A stretch of 5,625 bases of DNA, from positions 1 to 5,625 of the forward strand of contig CAMBZO010000193.1 of assembly GCA_945872195.1 (NCBI GenBank). Direction: 5' to 3'. The position numbers were made by a program, and so were the translations under genes. Origin of the DNA: Akkermansia muciniphila. Its GTDB lineage: Bacteria > Verrucomicrobiota > Verrucomicrobiia > Limisphaerales > SXTU01. The notes beneath the pieces are model-generated. The model had not been told where the DNA came from. It was given only the letters and a program-made list of their open reading frames with translations, and searched no databases. Below, piece after piece: positions 1-5,625 of the stretch (position 1 is its first letter; each line of letters starts with the position of its first letter).

Positions 1-22
1 GGAAATCTGACTGTCTCAAACG

Positions 23-51
23 AAAAAGACCGGCCTGCTCGCGCAGGCCGG
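23..51 (-). terminator. Rho-independent terminator of the chaperone cluster
   Basis: Read on the minus strand, this is a perfect 9-bp GC-rich stem (arms at 43-51 and 30-38) closed by a GCGA tetraloop, a member of the stable GNRA class. After one T and one C comes a run of five T (23-27). It begins about 38 bases after the groEL stop codon and is the only strong intrinsic terminator in the window, so it probably marks the 3' end of the groEL transcript. On the plus strand the stem is followed by CTG rather than a T run, so it should work mainly in the groEL direction. Confidence 0.93.
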
Positions 52-65
52 CCTGTTGAATTTCA

Positions 66-78
66 GTCCGTGACGGAC
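66..78 (-). other. Short palindrome in the groEL 3' untranslated region
   Basis: The 13-base sequence has 6-base arms (66-71 and 73-78) that are perfect inverted copies around a single central base. In RNA it would fold as a 5-bp stem with a 3-base loop. It lies between the groEL stop codon and the terminator and has no T run of its own, so it is not a second terminator. It may help protect the 3' end or may be chance; no function is claimed. Confidence 0.4.
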
Positions 79-89
79 CGAGGGCTGGA

Positions 90-1724
90 TTACATATCCA
101 TGCCGCCGGGACCGTGGTGATCGCCGCCAGCAGCCGGCTTGTCCTTCTCGGGCATGTCGGTGATGAGGCACTCGGTGGTGAGCAGAAGCCCAGCGATGGA
201 GCTGGCGTTCTGGAGCGCGGCGCGGGTGACCTTCTTGGGGTCCACGACGCCGGCCTTCACGAGGTCTTCATACTCGCCAGTCGCGGCGTTGAAACCTTCG
301 TTGCCCTTGCGCTTCTTGATCTCCTGCACGATGACGGAGCCTTCGTAGCCGCCGTTGTTGGCGAGCCACTTGGCCGGCCACTCGATGGCGCGCTTGACGA
401 TCTCGACGCCGAGCTGTTCGTCGGTGTTGGCGCCCTTGACGGCGTCAATCGCGGCGAGGCAGCGGATGAGGGCGACGCCACCACCGGGGACGATGCCTTC
501 TTCCACGGCTGCGCGGGTCGCGTGCAGCGCGTCTTCGACGCGGGCCTTCTTCTCCTTCATCTCAGTCTCGGTGGCGGCACCGACGTTGATGACGGCGACG
601 CCGCCGGCGAGCTTGGCGAGGCGCTCTTGGAGCTTCTCACGATCGTAGTCGCTGGTGGTCTCGTCGATCTGGCGGCGGATCTGGTTCACGCGGCCCTGGA
701 TCTCGGAGGACTTGCCAGCGCCTTCGACGATGGTGGTGTTCTCCTTGTCCACGACAATGGTCTTGGCGCGGCCGAGGTCGCTGAGTTCGAGACCCTCGAG
801 CTTGATGCCGAGGTCTTCGCTGATGAACTTGCCACCGGTGAGGATGGCGATGTCTTCGCACATGGCTTTGCGGCGGTCACCGAAGCCGGGGGCCTTGACG
901 GCCACGACGTTCAGGATGCCACGGAGCTTGTTGACGACGAGGGTCGCGAGGGCTTCGCCTTCGACTTCTTCGGCGATGATGAGCATGGGCTTGCCGGCCT
1001 TGGCGACCTTCTCGAGGATCGGGAGCAGGTCCTTGAGGGAGCTGATCTTCTTCTCGAAGTTGAGGACGTAGGCGTCTTCGAGCTTGGCTTCCATGGTGTC
1101 CGCGTTGGTCACCATGTAGGGGCTGAGGTAGCCCTTGTCGAACTGCATGCCTTCGACGACGTCGAGGGTGGTCTCAATGGACTTGGCCTCTTCCACCGTG
1201 ATGGTGCCGTCCTTGCCGACCTTGTCCATCGCGTCGGCGATAATCTCGCCGATCGTCGCGTCCCAGTTGGCGGAGACGGTCGCGACCTGCTTGATCTCTT
1301 CCTTGTCCTTGACCTTCTTGGCGATCTTGTCGAGGTGGCCGACTGCGGCGTCCACGGCCTTCTGAATGCCGCGCTGGATGCCGATCGGGTTCGCACCCGA
1401 GGTCACGTGCTTGAGGCCTTCGCGGAAGATGGCTTCAGCGAGGACCGTGGCCGTGGTGGTGCCATCACCAGCGGAGTCGCTGGTCTTGCTGGCAACTTCG
1501 CGGACCATCTGAGCGCCCATGTTTTCATAGGGGTCAGCGAGTTCGATCTCCTTGGCGACAGTGACACCGTCCTTGGTCACGGTCGGGGAGCCGAATTTTT
1601 TGTCGATCACGACGTTGCGGCCTTTGGGGCCGAGGGTCGCGGCGACGGCTCGCGCGAGCTTGGAGACGCCCCGAAGGAGGGTCTGACGCGCGGCTTCATC
1701 GAACAGGAGTTGTTTTGCTGCCAT
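90..1724 (-). CDS. groEL: Chaperonin GroEL (Hsp60, 60 kDa subunit)
   Basis: GroEL forms a cytoplasmic double seven-membered ring that encloses unfolded proteins and folds them using ATP, with GroES as lid. The 544 residues match the family length. The ATP site is intact: TLGPKGRNV at 30-38, D52, DGTTT at 87-91 and the hydrolytic D398. The C-terminal signature AAVEEGIVPGGG is at 405-416. Apical residues that bind substrate and GroES are conserved at E. coli numbering: Y199, Y203, L234, L237, L259, V263, V264 (204 is Met, not Phe). The tail GDHHGPGGMDM is a short, histidine-bearing version of the Gly-Gly-Met tail. Three tryptophans (W154, W449, W453) are unusual, as E. coli GroEL has none. The ATG is 39 bases after the groES stop and begins the conserved N terminus, but no Shine-Dalgarno motif precedes it. 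It is almost certainly co-transcribed with groES and ends at the terminator at 23-51. Confidence 0.99.
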   Translation of the reverse strand: MAAKQLLFDEAARQTLLRGVSKLARAVAATLGPKGRNVVIDKKFGSPTVTKDGVTVAKEIELADPYENMGAQMVREVASKTSDSAGDGTTTATVLAEAIFREGLKHVTSGANPIGIQRGIQKAVDAAVGHLDKIAKKVKDKEEIKQVATVSANWDATIGEIIADAMDKVGKDGTITVEEAKSIETTLDVVEGMQFDKGYLSPYMVTNADTMEAKLEDAYVLNFEKKISSLKDLLPILEKVAKAGKPMLIIAEEVEGEALATLVVNKLRGILNVVAVKAPGFGDRRKAMCEDIAILTGGKFISEDLGIKLEGLELSDLGRAKTIVVDKENTTIVEGAGKSSEIQGRVNQIRRQIDETTSDYDREKLQERLAKLAGGVAVINVGAATETEMKEKKARVEDALHATRAAVEEGIVPGGGVALIRCLAAIDAVKGANTDEQLGVEIVKRAIEWPAKWLANNGGYEGSVIVQEIKKRKGNEGFNAATGEYEDLVKAGVVDPKKVTRAALQNASSIAGLLLTTECLITDMPEKDKPAAGGDHHGPGGMDM

Positions 1725-1727
1725 AGT

Positions 1728-1741
1728 AGTTTCTAGTTTCT
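1728..1741 (-). repeat. Two tandem 7-base copies in the groES-groEL spacer
   Basis: On the minus strand AGAAACT occurs twice in direct succession (1735-1741 and 1728-1734), ending three bases before the groEL ATG. This occupies the place where a ribosome binding site would sit, and no GGAGG-like sequence is present. The repeat may be a simple A-rich, unstructured initiation region or a chance duplication. No known protein site is recognised. Confidence 0.45.
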
Positions 1742-1763
1742 GGGTTAATGGTTTGAGCCGGGA

Positions 1764-2057
1764 TTACTTGACCACAGCGAGGATGTCATCGCTGCTGAGA
1801 ATCTTGTATTCCTTGCCGTCGATCTTGATTTCCGTGCCGCCGTATTTGCTCACGAGCACGCGGTCGCCGACCGCGACTTCGAAGGCAACCTTCTTGCCGT
1901 CGTCATCGGTCTTGCCGGTGCCGAGGGCGCGAACGATGGCCTCTTGCGGTTTCTCTTTGGCGGTATCGGGGATGATGATGCCGCCCTTTTTGGTTTCTTT
2001 TTCCTCAGCCGCTTCCACGAGGACGCGGTCACCGAGGGGTTTCACGTTTAGTGCCAT
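1764..2057 (-). CDS. groES: Co-chaperonin GroES (Hsp10)
   Basis: GroES forms the seven-subunit lid that caps the GroEL chamber in the cytoplasm, displacing substrate into the cavity and timing its release. The 97 residues are the normal family length. The N terminus NVKPLGDRVLVE (4-15) is the classic start of the Cpn10 beta barrel. The mobile loop, about residues 17-35, holds the hydrophobic tripeptide III (27-29) after GG, the counterpart of the E. coli IVL that docks on the GroEL apical domain. VGDRVLVSKYGGTEIK (63-78) is the conserved core strand region, and DDILAVV (90-96) is the usual end. It is 39 bases upstream of groEL and 111 bases downstream of dnaK on the same strand. The ATG is preceded by an A/C-rich leader with no Shine-Dalgarno motif. 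No promoter could be assigned in the gap, so it may be transcribed from upstream of dnaK, from its own promoter, or both. Confidence 0.99.
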   Translation of the reverse strand: MALNVKPLGDRVLVEAAEEKETKKGGIIIPDTAKEKPQEAIVRALGTGKTDDDGKKVAFEVAVGDRVLVSKYGGTEIKIDGKEYKILSSDDILAVVK

Positions 2058-2084
2058 AGTTTGTGTCTTTGTTTTGTGTTGTTT
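2058..2084 (-). promoter_or_regulatory. Nearly T-free, A/C-rich leader before the groES start
   Basis: The 26 bases at 2059-2084, read on the minus strand, contain no T and only a single G; the rest is A and C. A single T (2058) then precedes the ATG. Such RNA cannot pair well with itself and should be single-stranded, which favours ribosome loading without a Shine-Dalgarno pairing. The composition is seen directly; the role as a translation initiation region is inferred. Confidence 0.5.
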
Positions 2085-2102
2085 AACCGACTGCGAATTA
2101 AC

Positions 2103-2124
2103 CCCCGCAGCACTCGCGGCGGGG
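2103..2124 (-). other. GC-rich intercistronic hairpin between dnaK and groES
   Basis: On the minus strand the arms CCCCGC (2119-2124) and GCGGGG (2103-2108) form a perfect 6-bp stem around a 10-base segment. That segment can add two further pairs past one mismatch, leaving a GAGT loop. It is followed by GTTAATTCG, which is not a proper T run, so it is at best a weak terminator. It could partly attenuate readthrough from dnaK, or protect or separate the dnaK and groES messages. The loop contains GAGTGCT, which resembles half of a CIRCE operator, but the partner half is missing. Confidence 0.5.
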
Positions 2125-2168
2125 AAAATGTTGAGTAATGAGTGTTCGGTCGCTGAAGGCCGGGCGGG

Positions 2169-4097
2169 CTACTTCTTCTTCTCTTCCACGACTTCGGCGT
2201 CAATGACCGGGCCTTGGTCTTTGTCTTCGGCCTTGGCTTCGCCGCCCGGCGCGGGGTCGGCGGCCTTGCTGGACTGTGCTTTCTCAGCCGCAGCCTTGTA
2301 AAGCTGCTCGGACGCGGCTTGCACGGCTTCATTAAGTCCGTCGCGGGAAGTGCGAACCTTCTCCGGGTCGGATCCGGCCAGTGCTTCGCGGGCTTGTTTC
2401 AAGGCATCCTCAATCTTGGACTTGGTGGGGCTGTCGAGCTTGTCACCGTTTTCCTTCAAGAGCTTGTCGGTGCGATAGACGAGCGCGTCGGCTTCGTTGC
2501 GCGCCTCGATTTCCTCGCGCTGGGCCTTGTCTTCATCAGCGTGGGCCTCGGCGTCCTTGCGCATCCGCTCGATCTCCTCCTTCGAGAGGCCGCTGCCGGA
2601 GGTGATGGTGATCTTCTGCTCCTTGCCGGTGCCTAGATCCTTCGCGGTGACGTGCTGGATGCCGTTGACATCAATGTCGAAGGTCACCTCGATCTGCGGC
2701 ACGCCGCGCGGCGCGGGCGGGATGTCGGTGAGGTGAAACTTGCCGATGGTCTTGTTATCGCGGGTGAGCTGGCGCTCGCCCTGGAGCACGTGAATCTCGA
2801 CGCCGGGCTGGCTGTCGCTCGCGGTGGAGAAGATTTCCGACTTGCGCGTCGGGATCGTGGTGTTGCGCTCGATGAGCCGGGTGAACACACCACCGAGGGT
2901 CTCAATGCCCAGCGAGAGCGGTGTCACGTCCAGCAGGAGCACGTCCTTCACCTCGCCCTTGAGCACGCCGCCCTGAATGCCGGCGCCGATGGCGACGACT
3001 TCATCCGGGTTCACGCCTTGATGCGGGGGCTTGTTGACCAGCGCGCGGGCGGTCTCGACCACGCGAGGCATGCGGGTCATGCCGCCGACGAGCACGAGCT
3101 CGTCAATCTTATCCACGCTGATACCGGCGTCAGTGAGGCAGCTCTTCACCGGCGCGAGCGTGCGCTCGAAAAGCTCGTCGCAGAGTTGCTCCATCTTGGC
3201 GCGGGTGAGCTTGGAGGAAATGTGCTTCGGCCCGCTGGCGTCCGCGGTCACGAAGGGCAGGTTGATGTCGTAAACCTGCGAGCTGGAGAGCGCGATCTTC
3301 GCCTTCTCGGCCTCTTCCTTAATGCGCTGGAGCGCGTCCGGCTGCTTGCGGAGATCAATCCCCGAGTCCTTTTTGAACTCGTCGAGAATCCAATCCATGA
3401 TGCGGTTGTCCCAGTCGTCGCCGCCGAGGTGTGTGTCGCCATTCGTCGCCTTCACCTCGAAGACGCCGTCGCCGATCTCCAGCACGCTGATGTCGAATGT
3501 GCCGCCGCCGAGGTCATACACCGCGATGTTCTCGTCCTTCTTCTTATCGAGGCCGTAGGCGAGCGCGGCCGCGGTCGGCTCGTTGATGATGCGCAGCACT
3601 TCGAGGCCGGCGATGCGGCCGGCGTCCTTCGTGGCTTGGCGCTGCGAGTCGTTGAAGTAGGCGGGCACCGTGATGACCGCCTGCGTGATGGTCTCGCCCA
3701 AGCGCGTCTCGGCATCGGACTTGAGCTTGGCGAGGATCATCGCGGAAATCTCTGGCGGGCTGAACTGCTGCGGCTTGCCGTCCACTTCGACTTCCACAGC
3801 GGCATCGCCGTTGGCCGCGCGCACGACCTTGTAAGGCACGCGCTTCAGCTCTTCCTGCACCTCGGTGAACTTGCGGCCCATGAAGCGCTTGACCGAGTAA
3901 ACGGTGTTGCGGGGGTTGGTGACCGCCTGCCGCTTCGCCGCATCGCCCACGACACGCTCACCGGATTTGGTAAACGCCACGACCGACGGCGTGGTGCGTT
4001 TGCCCTCGGAGTTCTCCAAAACCAACGGCTCGCCGCCCTCCATGACCGCCATGCAGGAGTTCGTCGTGCCCAAATCAATGCCCAAAACTTTTGCCAT
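2169..4097 (-). CDS. dnaK: Molecular chaperone DnaK (Hsp70)
   Basis: DnaK is the cytoplasmic Hsp70 that binds exposed hydrophobic peptide segments in an ATP-controlled cycle, normally with DnaJ and GrpE. The 642 residues are family-typical. The nucleotide-binding domain (about 1-384) shows phosphate loop 1, GIDLGTTNSC (6-15), catalytic K70, INEPTAAALAYG (171-182, with E173), phosphate loop 2, DLGGGTFDIS (195-204, with the T200 equivalent of E. coli T199), and the adenosine motif LVLVGGMTRMP (334-344). The interdomain linker DVLLLDVTP (385-393) is intact, followed by the substrate-binding beta domain (to about 503) and the helical lid. The tail is Gly/Ala/Lys/Asp-rich and ends VIDAEVVEEKKK, related to the usual DAEFEEV ending. 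The ATG gives the canonical MAKVLGIDLG start, with no Shine-Dalgarno motif just before it. It leads groES and groEL on the same strand; no dnaJ, grpE or hrcA is adjacent within the window. Confidence 0.99.
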   Translation of the reverse strand: MAKVLGIDLGTTNSCMAVMEGGEPLVLENSEGKRTTPSVVAFTKSGERVVGDAAKRQAVTNPRNTVYSVKRFMGRKFTEVQEELKRVPYKVVRAANGDAAVEVEVDGKPQQFSPPEISAMILAKLKSDAETRLGETITQAVITVPAYFNDSQRQATKDAGRIAGLEVLRIINEPTAAALAYGLDKKKDENIAVYDLGGGTFDISVLEIGDGVFEVKATNGDTHLGGDDWDNRIMDWILDEFKKDSGIDLRKQPDALQRIKEEAEKAKIALSSSQVYDINLPFVTADASGPKHISSKLTRAKMEQLCDELFERTLAPVKSCLTDAGISVDKIDELVLVGGMTRMPRVVETARALVNKPPHQGVNPDEVVAIGAGIQGGVLKGEVKDVLLLDVTPLSLGIETLGGVFTRLIERNTTIPTRKSEIFSTASDSQPGVEIHVLQGERQLTRDNKTIGKFHLTDIPPAPRGVPQIEVTFDIDVNGIQHVTAKDLGTGKEQKITITSGSGLSKEEIERMRKDAEAHADEDKAQREEIEARNEADALVYRTDKLLKENGDKLDSPTKSKIEDALKQAREALAGSDPEKVRTSRDGLNEAVQAASEQLYKAAAEKAQSSKAADPAPGGEAKAEDKDQGPVIDAEVVEEKKK

Positions 4098-4128
4098 AGA
4101 ATAAAATTGTTACAGCCAAACCCCATCT

Positions 4129-4144
4129 AGCAGTGCCAGTGCCA
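4129..4144 (-). promoter_or_regulatory. Possible sigma-54-type (-24/-12) promoter for dnaK
   Basis: On the minus strand the sequence reads TGGCACTGGCACTGCT. It matches the sigma-54 pattern TGGCAC-N5-TTGCW except for the first T of the -12 box. The invariant GG (4142-4143) and GC (4130-4131) are separated by exactly 10 bases. Transcription would start near 4118-4119, giving a leader of about 20 bases before dnaK. No equally good sigma-70 or sigma-32 promoter was found in the gap. Against it, the match lies inside a short tandem repeat, and dnaK is not usually a sigma-54 gene. No activator binding site was recognised. Confidence 0.35.
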
Positions 4145-4150
4145 GCAGTG
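4131..4150. repeat. Short CAGTG-based repeat upstream of dnaK
   Basis: On the plus strand CAGTGC occurs twice in tandem (4131-4136 and 4137-4142), followed by a third CAGTG at 4146-4150. Equivalently, AGCAGTG is repeated at 4129-4135 and 4144-4150. The repeat covers the sigma-54-like match and lies 32 to 53 bases upstream of the dnaK ATG. It could be an operator for an unknown regulator or simple slippage; the sequence cannot tell which. Confidence 0.45.
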
Positions 4151-4240
4151 GCTCCTTAAGGAAAAGCTTACGAAAGCTCATGTTTGCAGGGAAAACAGTT
4201 CGTTTAGCCTCCCTTGGAAGTCGTCCGGAGAAGTTTAGAG

Positions 4241-4258
4241 TGTGCCATCGGCGACACA
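4241..4258 (-). other. Possible hairpin downstream of the heme-binding gene
   Basis: On the minus strand TGTGTC and GGCACA form a 6-bp stem with one G-U pair and a six-base loop. The TGGCACA arm (4241-4247) could instead pair perfectly with TGTGCCA at 4272-4278 across 24 bases, so the two folds exclude each other. No T run follows, so it is not a standard intrinsic terminator. It may be a weak 3'-end structure or chance. Confidence 0.25.
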
Positions 4259-4326
4259 ATGAGCAACTTCGTGGCACAAACGCCGACTCCTGCGGAATGG
4301 ACGCCGCTTCAGAAATACAGGCCCTC

Positions 4327-5625
4327 TTACTTTGGCGCTGGGGCCGTGACGATGAACTCCAGCAGGTCCGCTAGGCCCTGCGACGTCAGGCCGGCGGCGA
4401 GGTTCTCGGGCATCAGCGACTGGCCGGAGCTTTTCATTCCCTTCACCTTCGTGCGCGGGAGCGTGACTTCCTGGCCGCTGGCCATGCGCAGCGTCACGTG
4501 GCTCGGGGTCTCGTTCCCGATGAGCGCCGTGTAGCTCTCGTCGTCGCGAGTGTCCACGTGGAAGGCGATGAACTGCGGCGCGATCTCCGCGTTCGGATCC
4601 ACGATGCTGGCGAGCAGCTTTTCCTTCCCGGCGGTTTTCACCGTCACAAAGTCCGGGCCGAGCGCGAAGCCGTCCGTGCCGGCGCGGTGACACGCCGCAC
4701 ACCGCTCCATGAACACGGGCTTGCCGCGAGCCGCGTCGCCACGCAGGTCGAGCGCGGGCAGGAAACTCTTGAGTGCGTCCGCTGGCTTGGGTGCGGCGGC
4801 AAACAGCTTGGCGGCGAGCGCGGCGACGGACTTGTCCTTGCTTGCCTGCAACGCTTTCACGGATGCGGCGGGGATTTCCACCGGCTTCACCGTGCCGGAC
4901 TCAACGGCGTTCAACAGCACGATCGAGCGTTCTGGTCGCGTGGTCAGCGCAGCCAGCGCGGCCGTGCGGGCACCGGGAGAGAAAGCGCCCCAGCGCTTCA
5001 CAAGCTCCGGGCCAACCTCGGGCGCGGGGAAACGCGCGAGCGCACCGAGAGCGGCCAACTGCAGCGGTTCTGGCAGAGCGTCCAGCAACGGCACGAGCTT
5101 CGCGCCGGACTCGGCGTAGCTGGTGAGCGCAAGCAGTTGAACCGCCTGCACACGGGCGAGCTCGGGGGCCTGCTCGTTCACGGCGGTTTGCGCGGCGCTG
5201 GCGAAGACGCCCTTGAGATGGCTCAGCTTGTCGAGTGCGGCGAGCGTCGTGCCAGCGCGGACGGCTCCCTCGCCCAGCGCACGGACGAGGGTGGCGACCG
5301 GCGCATGGGAATCGGGCTTGGCAGCGAACTCCAAGACAGCGCGGGCCTCGGCGGGGTTGTTCCGCGCGCCGATGAGTTCCGCGAGCTTGCGGAGAAACTC
5401 CTCGTGGCCGGGCGTCGAGCGGAAACGCAGGTCGTGGGCCAGCGTGGTGAAGACTTCCCCCGCGCCGTCGGTGAGCGAACTCAGCACGGCGGCCTGCATC
5501 CACGCGCTCTCCACGTCGCGGCGGATGAGGTCGGCGAGCGCCTTGGGCCGCGCGGGGCTGCGCACATCGCCCAGCGAGAAGGCGAGCTGGTAACGCACGC
5601 GCGACGAGAGATCGCCGGTCATCGC
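4327..5625 (-). CDS. C-terminal part of a PVC-type heme-binding protein with HEAT-like repeats
   Basis: The reading frame is open to the window edge, so only about 432 C-terminal residues are seen. The methionine at 5620-5622 is probably internal, because the following SSRVRYQLAFSLG is typical mid-protein sequence. Numbering from that Met, residues about 1-290 are Ala/Leu-rich paired helices resembling HEAT repeats. Residues about 295-428 form a c-type heme domain with CAACH (308-312, bases 4687-4701), GPDF (322-325), SIVDPNAEIAPQF (339-351) and SLMPENL (402-408), where M404 is the likely axial ligand. This is the pattern of the Pirellula/Verrucomicrobium-type heme-binding domain. In whole members it usually follows a secretion signal and a beta-propeller dehydrogenase-like region, so this is probably a periplasmic redox protein of about 1000 residues. 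The substrate is unknown. It lies 229 bases from dnaK and has no evident functional link to it. Confidence 0.88.
   Translation of the reverse strand, partial: AMTGDLSSRVRYQLAFSLGDVRSPARPKALADLIRRDVESAWMQAAVLSSLTDGAGEVFTTLAHDLRFRSTPGHEEFLRKLAELIGARNNPAEARAVLEFAAKPDSHAPVATLVRALGEGAVRAGTTLAALDKLSHLKGVFASAAQTAVNEQAPELARVQAVQLLALTSYAESGAKLVPLLDALPEPLQLAALGALARFPAPEVGPELVKRWGAFSPGARTAALAALTTRPERSIVLLNAVESGTVKPVEIPAASVKALQASKDKSVAALAAKLFAAAPKPADALKSFLPALDLRGDAARGKPVFMERCAACHRAGTDGFALGPDFVTVKTAGKEKLLASIVDPNAEIAPQFIAFHVDTRDDESYTALIGNETPSHVTLRMASGQEVTLPRTKVKGMKSSGQSLMPENLAAGLTSQGLADLLEFIVTAPAPK

Larger units (their letters stand above)
4098..4326. other. Intergenic region upstream of dnaK, no gene seen
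   Basis: The 229 bases separate the stop codon of the heme-binding protein from the dnaK start. No open frame here resembles a protein. The gap should hold the dnaK promoter and the 3' end of the upstream message, but no convincing intrinsic terminator is visible. Elements that can be pointed to are a sigma-54-like match (4129-4144), short CAGTG repeats (4131-4150), a 10-base palindrome TCCTTAAGGA (4153-4162) and a possible hairpin (4241-4258). No CIRCE operator (TTAGCACTC, nine bases, GAGTGCTAA) is present. Confidence 0.7.

Noticed and set aside
114..1736. 540-codon open frame on the plus strand opposite groEL
   Set aside because: It is exactly codon-aligned with groEL, so its stops could come only from TTA, CTA or TCA codons in groEL, which this GC-rich, codon-biased gene avoids. 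The translation has no recognisable motifs, while groEL is certain.
2109..2145. GCACTC and GAGTGT pair as a CIRCE element
   Set aside because: The halves are about 24 bases apart instead of nine, and the outer bases do not match TTAGCACTC/GAGTGCTAA. The first half is also part of the GC hairpin.
2140..2165. Sigma-32-like promoter just after the dnaK stop (CTTCAGC and CTCATTA on the minus strand)
   Set aside because: Both boxes differ from CTTGAAA and CCCATNT at several positions, and the spacing is at the short end, so it is not better than chance.
2652..4130. 492-codon open frame on the plus strand opposite dnaK
   Set aside because: It has the same codon-aligned antisense relation to dnaK. 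Antisense frames of dnaK are a known source of false genes, and the predicted protein (rich in Arg, His, Leu, Asp and Val) resembles no family.
4214..4534. Plus-strand open frames across the dnaK upstream gap
   Set aside because: They run antisense into the heme-protein gene, have no recognisable domains and show no ribosome binding site.
5620..5622. Methionine at the window edge as the true start of the heme-binding protein
   Set aside because: The frame continues upstream to the window edge, no ribosome site can be seen, and the sequence begins inside a HEAT-like repeat without an export signal, which a c-type cytochrome needs.

Overview
The window is a GC-rich bacterial chromosome segment, most likely from the PVC group and probably Verrucomicrobiota. 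The best taxonomic clue is the partial gene at the right end. It has HEAT-like repeats followed by a C-terminal c-type heme domain of the Pirellula/Verrucomicrobium type, a family strongly expanded in Verrucomicrobia and Planctomycetes. The placement is an inference from protein style, not from a marker-gene tree.

All four genes lie on the minus strand, so transcription runs from right to left. From upstream to downstream they are: (i) the C-terminal part of a large heme-binding/HEAT-repeat protein whose 5' end lies beyond the window (4327-5625); (ii) a 229-base gap with no gene, holding a tandem repeat and a sigma-54-like -24/-12 match just before dnaK; (iii) dnaK (2169-4097); (iv) a 111-base gap with a GC-rich hairpin and a nearly T-free leader; (v) groES (1764-2057); (vi) a 39-base gap; (vii) groEL (90-1724); and (viii) a strong intrinsic terminator (23-51) closing the cluster.

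The core is a compact chaperone cluster that puts the Hsp70 ATPase DnaK next to the GroES/GroEL folding chamber. DnaK holds unfolded segments, and GroEL with its GroES lid encapsulates and folds whole chains. The DnaK co-chaperones (DnaJ, GrpE) and the repressor HrcA are not in the window. All three chaperones are full length and carry their expected catalytic and contact residues, so they should be functional housekeeping copies.

Nothing here looks like a new defence or mobile system. The points worth a second look are regulatory. No CIRCE operator is visible in any gap. All three chaperone starts lack a Shine-Dalgarno motif. dnaK has a sigma-54-like element where a heat-shock promoter would be expected. 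Long open frames on the plus strand over groEL and dnaK are codon-bias shadows and are not annotated.
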